Shown here: positions 51,420-63,302 of the stretch, piece after piece
Position numbering within the stretch: the first letter of the stretch is position 1
Layout: each line of letters opens with the position of its first letter
Source: Pseudomonas sp. GV071
GTDB taxonomy: Bacteria; Pseudomonadota; Gammaproteobacteria; Pseudomonadales; Pseudomonadaceae
DNA: 64,000 bases
Direction of reading: 5' to 3'
Assembly (NCBI RefSeq): GCF_003050835.1
Contig: NZ_QAOJ01000007.1
Span: forward strand, 62,001 to 126,000
The notes under the pieces: generated by a model
Database searches by the model: none
Seen by the model: the letters and a program-made list of their open reading frames with translations, nothing else
Told to the model about the DNA's origin: nothing
Made by a program: the position numbers and the translations under genes

Positions 51420-52844
51420 CTATAACCCGCAGCCGGCGTATTTGTGCCCGGCGGTGGCGTTTGGCAGGCCGAGGAAGTCGAGGATATGCGGGGTGGCGCC
51501 GTCGATTTGCAGCAGCGGGGTGGCGCTCATATCGCCGACGCAGTAGGCGGTTTTGCCGGGGTTCTGGTAGCTGTTGTTGAGGATCAGGATGGTGCTGCGC
51601 TCGCCGGCGCTCTGCCCACCGTGGCCGCTGTTCAGGCCGCCGTGGTCGGAGGCGACGACGATCAGCCACTCTTCGTTGGCGTAACCGGGGCGCGCGGCCA
51701 GGGTGTCGAGCACTTGCTGGATCTGCGCGTCTTCGCCGCGAATCTTGCTCTGGTAGTTGGCGTTCAGCGGCGCGTAGCTGGCGGCGTGGATGTCGACGTT
51801 GTGCAGGTAGTAGAAGATCGCGGTGGGCGGGTTCTTCCAGGCGAGCCAGCCCTTGACGGTGTCGGTGGCTTGCTGGGAGTTCTTGGCGCTGTTGGCGACG
51901 ACGAAGTCGGCCCCTGCGGGTTTGAGGTTGTGGGTGATGTTGTACCAGTCGCCCACCACGCCGACGGTGGCGGTTGGGTAGCTTTGTTTGAGCAGGTCGA
52001 AGACGTGCGGTTTGAGCATCGGCAGGGTTTCGCTGTTGCTGGTCACGCCGTGGGCGTCGGCCCAGAAGCCGGTGAAGTTGGTGGCCCAGCCGGGGCCGCT
52101 GACGGTATCTTGCGGGCCGCCGGCCAGCACGTTGCGGTGAAACGCGCCGCCGTTGGCCAGGGCGCTCAGGGCCGGGGTGACGGCGCAGCCTTCGCAGAAC
52201 AGGGCGTCGCCGCGCAGGCCGTCGATACCGATGAACAGCACGTGTTTGTTGCCCGGCACCGGGCTGGCGATGCCCTCGCCGGCCACCACGAAGTAGTGGT
52301 CATAGGGGTTGCCGCTGTAGTTGGTTTTCAGCCCGCCGACGTCGCTGGCACGTTTGTCGCTGAGGTCGCAGGCGCTCGTGGTTTTGTTGTAGTCGAAGGA
52401 TTTGCACCAGCTGCTGCGGCTGGCGTCTGTGCAGGCGCTGGCGCAGTCCTTGGGGGTGACGCTTTTCAGGTTTTCCACGTTGTAGCCGGAGATGGCGGCA
52501 TTGCTTACGCGGGCGAACGCTTTGAGTGGATCGGGCTTGAGCGAGTAGTGGTCGTAGGGGTTGTCGCTGTAGTCGGTTTTCAACCCGCCGACGTCTTCGG
52601 CGCGTTTGTCGCTGAGGTCGCAGGCGCTGGTGGTGCGGTTGAAGTCGAACGACACGCACCAGCCGGAACGCTCACTGCCCTGGCAGGCCTCGGCGCATTG
52701 CGCGGGGGTGACGCCGGTGAGGTTCTCGCGGTTGAAGCCGGAGATGGCGGCGTTGGCGGTGAGGGTGAAGTCGGCCAGGCCGCTGGCTTGAGCAAACAGG
52801 GGAAAACAGGCGGCTAGTGAGAGGCTCAGGAAGATCGGTTTCAT
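51420..52844 (-). CDS. Secreted alkaline-phosphatase-superfamily protein with two PAN/Apple repeats
   Basis: A 474-residue exported protein. Signal peptide is followed by two PAN/Apple-like repeats (~25-100 and ~105-180) with matching Cys patterns and shared ends (SACDLSDKRA(E/S)DVGGLKT). A nucleotide-pyrophosphatase/phosphodiesterase-like domain follows (HVLFIGIDGLRGDAL; nucleophile region GPQDTVSGPGWATNF; VASDHGGLNSGHGG). PAN modules bind proteins or carbohydrates, so an adhesive or targeted surface enzyme is plausible. The substrate is unknown. Confidence 0.88.
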   Translation of the reverse strand: MKPIFLSLSLAACFPLFAQASGLADFTLTANAAISGFNRENLTGVTPAQCAEACQGSERSGWCVSFDFNRTTSACDLSDKRAEDVGGLKTDYSDNPYDHYSLKPDPLKAFARVSNAAISGYNVENLKSVTPKDCASACTDASRSSWCKSFDYNKTTSACDLSDKRASDVGGLKTNYSGNPYDHYFVVAGEGIASPVPGNKHVLFIGIDGLRGDALFCEGCAVTPALSALANGGAFHRNVLAGGPQDTVSGPGWATNFTGFWADAHGVTSNSETLPMLKPHVFDLLKQSYPTATVGVVGDWYNITHNLKPAGADFVVANSAKNSQQATDTVKGWLAWKNPPTAIFYYLHNVDIHAASYAPLNANYQSKIRGEDAQIQQVLDTLAARPGYANEEWLIVVASDHGGLNSGHGGQSAGERSTILILNNSYQNPGKTAYCVGDMSATPLLQIDGATPHILDFLGLPNATAGHKYAGCGL

Positions 52845-52975
52845 GGCAATTCCATAGCGATGAAGGAGCTCGCACGGTAGGAAAGGCAGATGACCGGGGG
52901 GCTATCAAATCGATATGGAAATTGGCGGGTAGGTATTGAGTGGGGCTATGGGAGCTTCTTTTTCAGGTCCGGCCA

Positions 52976-53047
52976 ATCACGGCTGAAGCCGCTCCTACAG
53001 GACCGTGGCATCGCACGATTCGTAGGAGCGGCTTCAGCCGCGATGCT
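52976..53047. repeat. REP pair, GGAGCGGC type
   Basis: Facing copies (TCACGGCTGAAGCCGCTCCT and GTAGGAGCGGCTTCAGCCGC). The second overlaps the chemoreceptor stop codon region, so it sits at the gene end. Confidence 0.88.
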
Positions 53048-53048
53048 G

Positions 53049-54683
53049 TTAAACGCGGAAGCTGCCCACCAGCTTGGCCAACCCGGACGACAACTCGGAA
53101 AGACGCTGACTGGCTTCGGTGCTTTTTTCCGAGGTGGCGGCGGCTTCGTTGGAGAGGTCGCGGATGTCGCTGATGTTGCGGGCGATCTCTTCGGTGACGC
53201 TGCTTTGTTCTTCGCAGGCGGTGGCGATCTGCGCGGCCATGTCGTTGATGCGGCCCACCGAGTCGCTGGACTCGGAGAGAATCTGGTCGACTCCGGCGGC
53301 GCGGTCGACGCTGTCGCGGGCTTTGATGCTGCCAGAATCCATGGCCTTCACGGCGTTCTGCACGCCCACTTGCAGGCGTTCGATCATGTTCTGGATGTCT
53401 TTGGTCGAGTCCTGGGTACGTGCTGCCAAGGCGCGTACTTCGTCGGCAACCACGGCGAACCCACGGCCCTGCTCCCCTGCCCGTGCGGCTTCGATGGCGG
53501 CGTTTAGGGCGAGCAGGTTGGTCTGCTCGGCAATGCCTTTGATCACGGCCAGCACCGCGCCGATGTTGGCGGTTTCCTGTTCCAGGGTCTGGATGGTGCC
53601 GGAGGCGCTTTCCACTTCATGGGCCAGTTGGCGCATGGCGGTGATGGTGGCGCCGACCACCTGGGCGCCTTCGCGCGATTGGGTTTCGGCGGTGCGTGCG
53701 GCATCGGCGGCGTTCTGCGCGTTGCGCGCGACTTCGTTGACTGCGGCGCTCATTTCGGTGGCGGCGGTGCTGACCTGGTCGACGGCGGCGTGCTCGCTGC
53801 TGATCAGGCGGTCGTTGGCGGCGGCCATGCCGGCCAGGCTCTGGGCCGAGGCGGCGACTTCGCCGGTCACCCGGCCGACTTCTTTGATCAGCGGTTGCAA
53901 CTTGTCGAGGAAGCGGTTGAACGCGGTGCTGAGTTTGCCCAGTTCGTCGCGGGACAACACGTCGAGGCGCACGCGCAAATCGCCATCGCCGTCGGCGATC
54001 TGTTCGATGCGGTGCAGCAGGTTTTCCAGCGGACGGGTCACCAGAATCGGGAAGCCCACCACCAGAATCAGGCACACCAGCAGGCCGAAGCCGACGATGC
54101 CGCCTTGTTGCCAGGTGAGCTCTTCACCCTGGGTGATGGCAGAGGTGCCTTCAGCGTTGGCGGCGTTGTCTTCCAGCTCGCCGAGTTTGTCGATGGCATC
54201 GCGCATGCTCTCGAACTGCTTTTCGCTGTCGCCGAAGCTGAGCACGCTGGCGGCGTCCGGGTCGCTGGTGGTGAGCGAAACCACCTTGAGGGTGGTGGCT
54301 TTCCAGATCGCGTAGCCCTGGTCGAACTGGCTTACCAGGGCCTTCGCTTCGGTGCTGGGGTCCATGGCGGCGTATTTGTGTACGCGGTCGTAGGCTTGCT
54401 GCAGGTTTTCGGCGTGGGAGCTTTTCAGGGCGTCCATGTGCGAACTGGCACCCTCGTCCAGCATGCTCCGCTCGGCGACGAAGGCCTGGTACAGGTCACG
54501 GTCGGCGTTCAGCAGCAGGCTGATGGCGGGCAAGTAGCGGTTGGTCAATTTGCTGCTGGAGTCAGCCACTTGGGTGATGCCACGCACCCCCAGTACGCCC
54601 ATCAGCACCAACAACACCGCCAGTACCAGAATCGGCAGGGCGATTTTCCAACGAAAACCCAGGTCGGCGAACACACGCAGCAT
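53049..54683 (-). CDS. Methyl-accepting chemotaxis protein
   Basis: A 544-residue chemoreceptor with TM1 (~13-33), a periplasmic four-helix-bundle sensor (~35-185), TM2 (~193-213, [21 protein letters not shown]), HAMP ([20 protein letters not shown]) and a signalling hairpin with the conserved tip [21 protein letters not shown]. No CheR-docking pentapeptide is seen at the C terminus (KLVGSFRV). The ligand cannot be told from sequence. It stands apart from the main che operon; a FliA-type promoter lies upstream. Confidence 0.95.
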   Translation of the reverse strand: MLRVFADLGFRWKIALPILVLAVLLVLMGVLGVRGITQVADSSSKLTNRYLPAISLLLNADRDLYQAFVAERSMLDEGASSHMDALKSSHAENLQQAYDRVHKYAAMDPSTEAKALVSQFDQGYAIWKATTLKVVSLTTSDPDAASVLSFGDSEKQFESMRDAIDKLGELEDNAANAEGTSAITQGEELTWQQGGIVGFGLLVCLILVVGFPILVTRPLENLLHRIEQIADGDGDLRVRLDVLSRDELGKLSTAFNRFLDKLQPLIKEVGRVTGEVAASAQSLAGMAAANDRLISSEHAAVDQVSTAATEMSAAVNEVARNAQNAADAARTAETQSREGAQVVGATITAMRQLAHEVESASGTIQTLEQETANIGAVLAVIKGIAEQTNLLALNAAIEAARAGEQGRGFAVVADEVRALAARTQDSTKDIQNMIERLQVGVQNAVKAMDSGSIKARDSVDRAAGVDQILSESSDSVGRINDMAAQIATACEEQSSVTEEIARNISDIRDLSNEAAATSEKSTEASQRLSELSSGLAKLVGSFRV

Positions 54684-54738
54684 GATGACTCTCCCAACGA
54701 CAGGACAACTAGTGCAAGCGTAGACGCTTGCCGCGGTT

Positions 54739-54765
54739 TTATCGGGCGCCGTGCAGGCAAAGTGA
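54739..54765 (-). promoter_or_regulatory. Possible FliA (sigma-28) promoter of the chemoreceptor gene
   Basis: The minus strand has CCCGATAA (one mismatch to GCCGATAA) with TCAC 15 bases upstream in place of TAAA. It lies ~56 bp from the ATG. The -10 is good and the -35 poor; chemoreceptor genes are common FliA targets. Confidence 0.4.
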
Positions 54766-54930
54766 GATCAGTGCAACGCGCCCCGCTTGTCTGTCTTATC
54801 GGCCACTACTGGCGGGCGCTTGAAGGGAGGGATGAAAATTCCGTGTCACGCCTGAATGGCCAAGGCTTTTGTGCTAGCGTGCCGGCTTTCGCGCAACACC
54901 CCTCAAGAATCCGTTTAAGGAAGCACCAGC

Positions 54931-55209
54931 ATGGCCATGAGCAAAGACCAACTGATCAGCGATATCGCCGAAGCCACCGACGCCTCGAAAGCGACCGTGC
55001 GGGCGGTGTTGGAACAACTGAGCGAGATCGTCAGCGATGCCCTGGAGAACTACGACGAAATCACCTTGCCGGGCATCGGCAAGCTGAAAGTGGCCGACCG
55101 CCCGGCCCGCACCGGCCGCAACCCGCAGACCGGCAAAGCGATCGAAATCGCGGCGAAAAAAGTGGTCAAGTACGTACCGGCCAAAGCGTTGACCGACGCG
55201 ATCAATTGA
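54931..55209 (+). CDS. HU-family DNA-binding protein
   Basis: A 92-residue HU/IHF-type protein (MSKDQLISDIAEATDASKATVRAVLEQL; EITLPGIGKLKVADRPARTGRNPQTG; C-terminal AKKVVKYVPAKAL). Its DNA-arm sequence is TGRNPQTGKAIEI. It is more diverged than the main HupA/HupB, so an accessory nucleoid protein. AAGGA lies 9 bases before the ATG. It is monocistronic, followed by a REP pair. Confidence 0.92.
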   Translation: MAMSKDQLISDIAEATDASKATVRAVLEQLSEIVSDALENYDEITLPGIGKLKVADRPARTGRNPQTGKAIEIAAKKVVKYVPAKALTDAIN

Positions 55210-55222
55210 TTCACTAGATCAA

Positions 55223-55290
55223 CAGCATCGCGGCTAAAGCCCCTCCCACAAGAATCGCGTTTTTTTGTGGGAGGGGCTTCAGCCGCGACT
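55223..55290. repeat. REP pair, mixed GGAGGGGC type
   Basis: AGCATCGCGGCTAAAGCCCC faces GTGGGAGGGGCTTCAGCCGC across a T-rich loop (TTTTTT). It lies between the convergent HU-family and ligA genes. Confidence 0.88.
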
Positions 55291-55313
55291 CCTGCAAACC
55301 TCGGTTGGCAGGG

Positions 55314-57698
<2,385 letters not shown>

Positions 57699-57728
57699 TC
57701 ATTTGGCAGGCGACGAGTCACCTGCCGG

Positions 57729-57758
57729 CAAAACGAAAAAGAGCAGCCGAAGCTGCTC
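57729..57758 (-). terminator. Intrinsic terminator downstream of zipA
   Basis: On the minus strand GAGCAGC-TTCG-GCTGCTC, a 7-bp stem with a stable TTCG tetraloop, is followed by TTTTTCGTTTTG: a textbook rho-independent terminator between zipA and ligA. Confidence 0.92.
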
Positions 57759-57787
57759 GATTAAAACGTTAAAACGCGCCGGATGAA

Positions 57788-58618
57788 TCAGCGCTTGTTG
57801 GTCAGTGCCTTGCGCTCGAACTCGACGATGCGCTGGCGGTAGTGTTCGATGGTCTGCGCGGTCATTACGCTGCGCTGGTCATCTTTCAGTTCACCGCTCA
57901 ATTCATGGGCCAGTTTGCGCGCGGCAGCCACCATCACGTCGAACGCTTGTTTCGGGTGACGCGGGCCGGGCAGGCCGAGGAAGAAGCTCACGGCGCGGGT
58001 GCTGAAGTGGTCGATGTCGTCCAGGTCGAAGGTGCCGGGTTTAACCCCGTTGGCCATCGAGAACAGCACTTCACCATTGCCAGCCATGCTTTCGTGGCGG
58101 TGGAAAATATCCATCTCGCCAAAGCGCAGTCCGCTTTCCAGAATGTTCTGCAACAGGGCCGGGCCGTTGAAGCCTTCGCCCTCTTTGGCCACCACGTTGA
58201 TCACCAGCACTTCTTCTACCGGCGGCAGATCGCGGCTGTCTTGCGGGACGGCGGGGTTGCGTTTTTTCGGTTCATCGTCAACCGGGTTGAGCAGGGTTGG
58301 CACCGGCTCGTCGAGGCCCAGGTTGAGGTCGCCCTGGCTCGGCTCTACCACTTTGCCGCGACGACGATTGAGTTCGCGCGGGCTCATGGCCGGCAGGTCT
58401 TCTTCTTCGATCTTGGGTTCGGCATGGCGCTCAAGGACGCGCGGCGGGCCGAGCAATTCGGGGGCGCCATCGTCATCGGGAAGATTGGAGAAACTCCGAT
58501 CCAGCTTGAACTTCAACTTGCCTTTGCCACCGCGCATACGGCGCCAGCCATCAAACAGAATGCCAGCGATAACAATGATGCCGATGACGATCAGCCACTC
58601 ACGCAGACCGATTTCCAT
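57788..58618 (-). CDS. zipA: ZipA cell-division protein
   Basis: A 276-residue protein with N-terminal transmembrane helix ([20 protein letters not shown]), basic and Pro-rich linker (~30-135) and a C-terminal FtsZ-binding domain ([21 protein letters not shown] ... [19 protein letters not shown]). It tethers FtsZ to the inner membrane. An upstream in-frame extension is ignored because the membrane helix must be N-terminal. Confidence 0.96.
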   Translation of the reverse strand: MEIGLREWLIVIGIIVIAGILFDGWRRMRGGKGKLKFKLDRSFSNLPDDDGAPELLGPPRVLERHAEPKIEEEDLPAMSPRELNRRRGKVVEPSQGDLNLGLDEPVPTLLNPVDDEPKKRNPAVPQDSRDLPPVEEVLVINVVAKEGEGFNGPALLQNILESGLRFGEMDIFHRHESMAGNGEVLFSMANGVKPGTFDLDDIDHFSTRAVSFFLGLPGPRHPKQAFDVMVAAARKLAHELSGELKDDQRSVMTAQTIEHYRQRIVEFERKALTNKR

Positions 58619-58815
58619 GTAATTCTGTAGCCCCTGAAAAAATAATAAAGAAGGGCATCCGCCCTGTGACTCAACGCTATAACCCAACAAAAACTGCCGT
58701 CAGTAACTTCGGACTGCGTGTATCAACTCCATGTTCTGACTGACATTTCCCGGATACAAAAAAGAGTGGGCAATAAGCTAGCACGACGAAAGGCAACTTT
58801 ACACCGCTGCACGCG

Positions 58816-61800
58816 TTATGCCTCCACCAAAGCCAAGGCTTCCTCGACATCTACTGCGACAAGCCGTGAGCAGCCAGGTTCATGCATTGTTACGCCCATC
58901 AACTGATCGGCCATTTCCATAGCGATCTTGTTGTGGGTGATATAGATGAACTGCACGGTCGCTGACATCTCTTTCACCAGGCGCGCATAACGTCCAACGT
59001 TGGCGTCATCTAATGGCGCATCCACTTCGTCGAGCATGCAGAACGGCGCCGGGTTGAGTTTGAAAATAGCGAATACCAGAGCCAATGCGGTTAGCGCTTT
59101 TTCACCCCCGGAGAGCAGATGAATGGTGCTGTTTTTCTTGCCCGGTGGTCGCGCCATGATGGTTACGCCGGTGTCGAGTAAATCGTCACCGGTTAATTCC
59201 AGGTAGGCATTGCCGCCACCGAAGACTTTCGGGAACAACGCCTGCAGGCCACCGTTGATTTGGTCGAAGGTTTCCTTGAAGCGATTGCGGGTTTCTTTGT
59301 CGATCTTGCGAATGACGTTTTCCAGGGTGTCGAGGGCTTCCACCAGGTCGGCGTCCTGAGCATCCAGATACCGTTTGCGCTCGCCCTGCTGCTGGTACTC
59401 GTCGATCGCCGCGAGGTTGATCGGGCCCAGACGTTGAATGCGCGCAGCGAGGCGTTCCAGCTCTTCGTCCCAGGACTTTTCGTTCGCATCATTGGGCAAC
59501 GTACCAAGCACGCCGTGCAGGTCGTAGTTATCTTCCATCAGCTGGTCGTGGATGGCTTTACGCCGCACATTCAGCGACTGCCATTCCATCCGCTGCTGTT
59601 CCAACTGGGTACGCAGCAGCTGCGATTGCTGCTCGGCCGAGCTGCGACGTTTTTCCGCGTCGCGCAGTTGCCGGTCGGCATCTTCCAGGGCCAGGCGCGC
59701 CAGCTTGAGTTCGTCTTCCACGCCCATGCGTTTGTCCAGCAACTCTTCGAGCTTCATGCGCAGCTCTTCCAGCGGCGCCGCGCCCTCGTCGAGGTTGAGG
59801 TTCAGTTGCTCGCGTTTTTCGTGCAGGCGCTCGGCTTGTAGTTCCAGGCGTTCCAGGGCCTGGCGCGTGGAGTCGTGCTGGGCCTTGAGCGAGCCCAGGC
59901 GCACGGCCAACTGGTGGGCGTGGTCTTTGTGCTGGCGGGCTTCCTGACGCACCCGGTCGAGGCGTTCGCGCAGGGCGTCACGCTGGGCCATCAGCAGCTC
60001 ACGCTGCTCGGTGTCGATGGCCATGGCGTCGAGGGCGTCTTGCAGTTGCAGGCGCGACTCACCCAGTTGTTCGGCTTCGATGGCGCGTTGCTCGCCGAGC
60101 TCGCTGAGTTCTTCGTCGAGACGGCGGCGGCGCAGGGTCAGCTGTTCGACCTTGGCCTGACCTGCGGACAACTGCGCCTTCAGCTCGCCCTGACGGCGCG
60201 CTTCATCTTGTAGGCGGCGGCGTTGCTGTTCGCGGGCCTCTTCTTGCTGCTGCTGAGTTTCGCGCAGCGCTTGCAGGCGTTCGTCGAGGCTGGCCAGGCT
60301 GGCTTCGCGTTCATCACGCTCAAAGCCCAGGCGCTCGATTTCCTGGCCACGCGCCAACACGCCACTCTCGGCTTCGCTGGCACGCCGTACGCGTAAAAAG
60401 TGCCGACCAACCCAGTAGCCGTCGCGGCTGATCAGGCTTTCGCCGTCGCCCAGTTGGCCGCGCAGGGCCAAGGCCTGGTCCAGGCTCTCAACCGGCTTGA
60501 CCTTGGCCAGCCAGGGCGCCAAGTCGACGCTGGCGTCGACCTTGTCGAGCAAGCTGCCGGCCACCCGCGCGCCGCCCTTGGCTGGGCTGAGTAGGCGTAA
60601 ATCACCTTGTTCGAAACTGGCCAGATCGAGGCTGGACAATGCTTGCGGGTCGTCGAGCAAGACCGCTTGCAGGTCGGCGCCGAGCACGGTTTCTACCGCC
60701 AGTTCCCAGCCTGCTTCTACCCGCAGGCCTTCGGCCAGGCGTGGACGTTGATTGAGGTGCTGTTCGCGCAGCCAGTCGGCGGTGCCTTTGCCCGGGTCCA
60801 GCGCGGCTTGTTGCAGCGCCTCCAGGGAAGCCAGTCGGCCGTTCAGGCGCTGCAGTTCGCCTTGCGCCTGCTGCTGGGCCTGGCCGGCTTGCAGCAGTTC
60901 GCCGCGCAATTGTTCCAGGCGCTCGACCAGGGCCTGCTCGGCGCTTTGCAGTTCCTCCAGGGTCAGCTCGCTGCTGGCTACTTGCTCGCTAAGTTCGAGA
61001 ATCGCGGCGTCTTCCGGGTCGGCAGACAGCAGCACCAACTCATCATTCAGGCGGCGTTGGCGCTCGGCCAGGCGTTCCAGGCTCTGTTCCAGTTGCTGAA
61101 TGCGCGACTGCTGCACTTCGGCCTGACGCCGAGGCTCGGCAGAGCGCTGGTTGAAGTCGTCCCACTGGCCCTGCCAGCCCTGCATGGCGCTGTCGGATTC
61201 TTCCAGGGCAGCGGCGGCTTCTTCGGCGGCGGCGTTGGTGACTTCCTGCTCGGGCTCGAGCGCCGCCAGCTCTTCACCCAGGGTGGCGAGCAAGGTGCGG
61301 TCGTGGCCTAGGTGCGATTCGGTTTCCAGGCGCGCGCGTTCGGCTTCGTTGAGGTCGTCCTGCAGTTGGCGCAGGCGCTGCTGGCCGTGCTGGATGCTCT
61401 GCTCGACGCGGGCGATATCGCCGCCCACGGAATAGAAGCGGCCCTGCACCTGGTTGAAGCGCTCGGACAGCTCGTGGTGGCCGTCACGAAAACGCTCGAT
61501 GCTGGCGTCGGCATTGCGTTGCTCGGCGACCAGGGCTTCGAAGCCGATTTCCTGGTTGCCAATGATGGCTTCGCGCTGCCCCACCTGCTCGTTCAGTGCC
61601 TGCCATTTGAGCGCCGACAGCTGGGCCTTGAGCTGACGCTCTTCGGCTTTGTATTCCTGGTACTTCTCCGCCGACTGCGCCTGGCGATGCAGGCGGTCGA
61701 GCTGGCGCTCCAACTCTTCGCGCAGGTCGGTCAGACGCGCGAGGTTTTCGTGGGTACGGCGAATGCGGTTTTCGGTTTCGCGGCGGCGTTCCTTGTACTT

Positions 61801-62313
61801 GGAAATGCCGGCGGCTTCTTCGATGAAATTGCGCAGGTCTTCGGGCTTGGCTTCGATCAGCTTGCTGATCATGCCCTGCTCGATGATCGAGTAACTGCGC
61901 GGCCCCAGGCCAGTGCCGAGGAAGATGTCGGTGATGTCACGGCGCCGGCATTTGGTGCCGTTAAGGAAATAGGTGTTCTGGCTGTCGCGGGTGACCCGGC
62001 GGCGAATCGAGATTTCGGCATAGCCGGCGTATTCGCCGACCAGGGTGCTGTCGCTGTTGTCGAAGATCAGTTCGATGCTGGCCTGGGTCACCGGCTTGCG
62101 GGTATTGGAGCCGTTGAAGATGACGTCGGTCATCGACTCGCCGCGCAGGTTCTTCGCCGAGCTTTCGCCCATCACCCAGCGCACGGCGTCGATGATATTG
62201 GACTTGCCGCAGCCGTTAGGCCCGACCACCGCCGCCATGTTGCTCGGGAAGTTGACCGTGGTGGGGTCGACGAACGACTTGAAACCCGCCAGCTTGATGC
62301 ACTTCAGCCGCAT
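58816..62313 (-). CDS. smc: SMC chromosome-segregation ATPase
   Basis: An 1165-residue SMC: Walker A GPNGCGKSN near residue 32, long coiled coils split by a hinge (~500-650, GWELAVETVLGADLQAVLL), ABC signature LSGGEKALTALAL and Walker B FCMLDEVDAPLDDANV near the C terminus. It condenses and organises the chromosome with ScpA/ScpB. It is 26 bp downstream of the GntR gene, with a ~197-bp gap to zipA. Confidence 0.97.
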   Translation of the reverse strand: MRLKCIKLAGFKSFVDPTTVNFPSNMAAVVGPNGCGKSNIIDAVRWVMGESSAKNLRGESMTDVIFNGSNTRKPVTQASIELIFDNSDSTLVGEYAGYAEISIRRRVTRDSQNTYFLNGTKCRRRDITDIFLGTGLGPRSYSIIEQGMISKLIEAKPEDLRNFIEEAAGISKYKERRRETENRIRRTHENLARLTDLREELERQLDRLHRQAQSAEKYQEYKAEERQLKAQLSALKWQALNEQVGQREAIIGNQEIGFEALVAEQRNADASIERFRDGHHELSERFNQVQGRFYSVGGDIARVEQSIQHGQQRLRQLQDDLNEAERARLETESHLGHDRTLLATLGEELAALEPEQEVTNAAAEEAAAALEESDSAMQGWQGQWDDFNQRSAEPRRQAEVQQSRIQQLEQSLERLAERQRRLNDELVLLSADPEDAAILELSEQVASSELTLEELQSAEQALVERLEQLRGELLQAGQAQQQAQGELQRLNGRLASLEALQQAALDPGKGTADWLREQHLNQRPRLAEGLRVEAGWELAVETVLGADLQAVLLDDPQALSSLDLASFEQGDLRLLSPAKGGARVAGSLLDKVDASVDLAPWLAKVKPVESLDQALALRGQLGDGESLISRDGYWVGRHFLRVRRASEAESGVLARGQEIERLGFERDEREASLASLDERLQALRETQQQQEEAREQQRRRLQDEARRQGELKAQLSAGQAKVEQLTLRRRRLDEELSELGEQRAIEAEQLGESRLQLQDALDAMAIDTEQRELLMAQRDALRERLDRVRQEARQHKDHAHQLAVRLGSLKAQHDSTRQALERLELQAERLHEKREQLNLNLDEGAAPLEELRMKLEELLDKRMGVEDELKLARLALEDADRQLRDAEKRRSSAEQQSQLLRTQLEQQRMEWQSLNVRRKAIHDQLMEDNYDLHGVLGTLPNDANEKSWDEELERLAARIQRLGPINLAAIDEYQQQGERKRYLDAQDADLVEALDTLENVIRKIDKETRNRFKETFDQINGGLQALFPKVFGGGNAYLELTGDDLLDTGVTIMARPPGKKNSTIHLLSGGEKALTALALVFAIFKLNPAPFCMLDEVDAPLDDANVGRYARLVKEMSATVQFIYITHNKIAMEMADQLMGVTMHEPGCSRLVAVDVEEALALVEA

Positions 62314-62339
62314 AGAACGCCTTCCTTAGCCACGTGGGT

Positions 62340-62999
62340 TTAGCGCTCAGCCATGGCGGCAAGCACCATCTGGCAATTGTGTTTGCTGTAGGCGGTGAGG
62401 GTTTCACGCACTTGGGCCGGGTCGCGGGCAATCACCGCTTGCAACAAGCCGGCAAACGCATTGAGGAACTGGCTCATCTCGGTTTTGCGTTTTTCCAGGG
62501 CCAGGTGGTAGGTGCGGCTCATCGCTGGCAACAGGTTCTCCAGGGTTTCCTGCAAGTACGGGTTGTTGGCGAACGGGAAGGCGGCACGCATCACATCGAA
62601 GCTGCTCTGCACGAAGCTGTCGATGTCACCCTGGGCGGCGTTGTCGCTCAGGCGCTGTTGGATCAGTACAAAGGGCTGCAGGTCTTCAGTGGTTTTCCAG
62701 CGCTCGGCGACGGCAAAGCCGAGCAGGATGTACAGCTCGACCACCAGCGTGTACAGGCTCTTGACGTTATGCGGGGTCAGCTCGCTGACGTGGGCACCAC
62801 GGCGCGGCAGGATGGTGATCAGGTGCCGGCGCTCGAGTATCAGCAAGGCCTCGCGTACCGAACCCCGGCTGACGTTCAGCGCCAGGGTGACTTTCTGTTC
62901 TTGAATCCGCTCACGTTCTTTCAATTCCCCGCGAATGATGCGCTCGGCCAGATGATGGGCGATCTGCTCGGCGAGACTGTCAGGGGCTTTGAAAGTCAT
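62340..62999 (-). CDS. GntR/FCD-family transcriptional regulator
   Basis: A 219-residue regulator with an N-terminal winged helix (RIQEQKVTLALNVSRGSVREALLILERRHLI) and a helical FCD ligand domain. It is divergent from an alkB-type gene 303 bp away and heads an unusual gntR-smc pairing conserved in Pseudomonas. It may respond to an acid from alkane or fatty-acid breakdown; that is inference. Confidence 0.9.
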   Translation of the reverse strand: MTFKAPDSLAEQIAHHLAERIIRGELKERERIQEQKVTLALNVSRGSVREALLILERRHLITILPRRGAHVSELTPHNVKSLYTLVVELYILLGFAVAERWKTTEDLQPFVLIQQRLSDNAAQGDIDSFVQSSFDVMRAAFPFANNPYLQETLENLLPAMSRTYHLALEKRKTEMSQFLNAFAGLLQAVIARDPAQVRETLTAYSKHNCQMVLAAMAER

Positions 63000-63027
63000 G
63001 TTGGTCCTTCAAGGGAGAAAGTGGGCA

Positions 63028-63142
63028 AACGTAGCGAGCGAAGGGTAGGCAAGGCAAAAAGTCGGTGAAAAAGCGGAGTTGGCTGTAGCCAATGAGCATT
63101 TTTCACCGACTTTTTAACGCCGCCTAACCGAGCGCAGTAGCT
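63028..63142 (-). repeat. Dispersed ~115-bp hairpin repeat, copy B
   Basis: Same blocks as copy A (23371-23482) in opposite orientation. The stem arms here are AAAAAGTCGGTGAAAAA/TTTTTCACCGACTTTTT, a perfect 17-bp match, against AAAAACAG/CTGTTTTT in copy A. It fills much of the 303-bp gap between the GntR gene and alkB; the rest is the alkB leader. Confidence 0.88.
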
Positions 63143-63302
63143 TGCCAAAACGCGCGGGAGTGTAACACAGCGTGTTACCCCGCCAAGGTTACAGCCAAGC
63201 GGCTTGCCGTCCAAAAGGTTGGGTTGGGAACGGACTTTCGGCAAGTGGATTGTCCTACAATTTTGCCGGTCGACTCCCCTCTCAAAAACAACGGAGCTCA
63301 CC

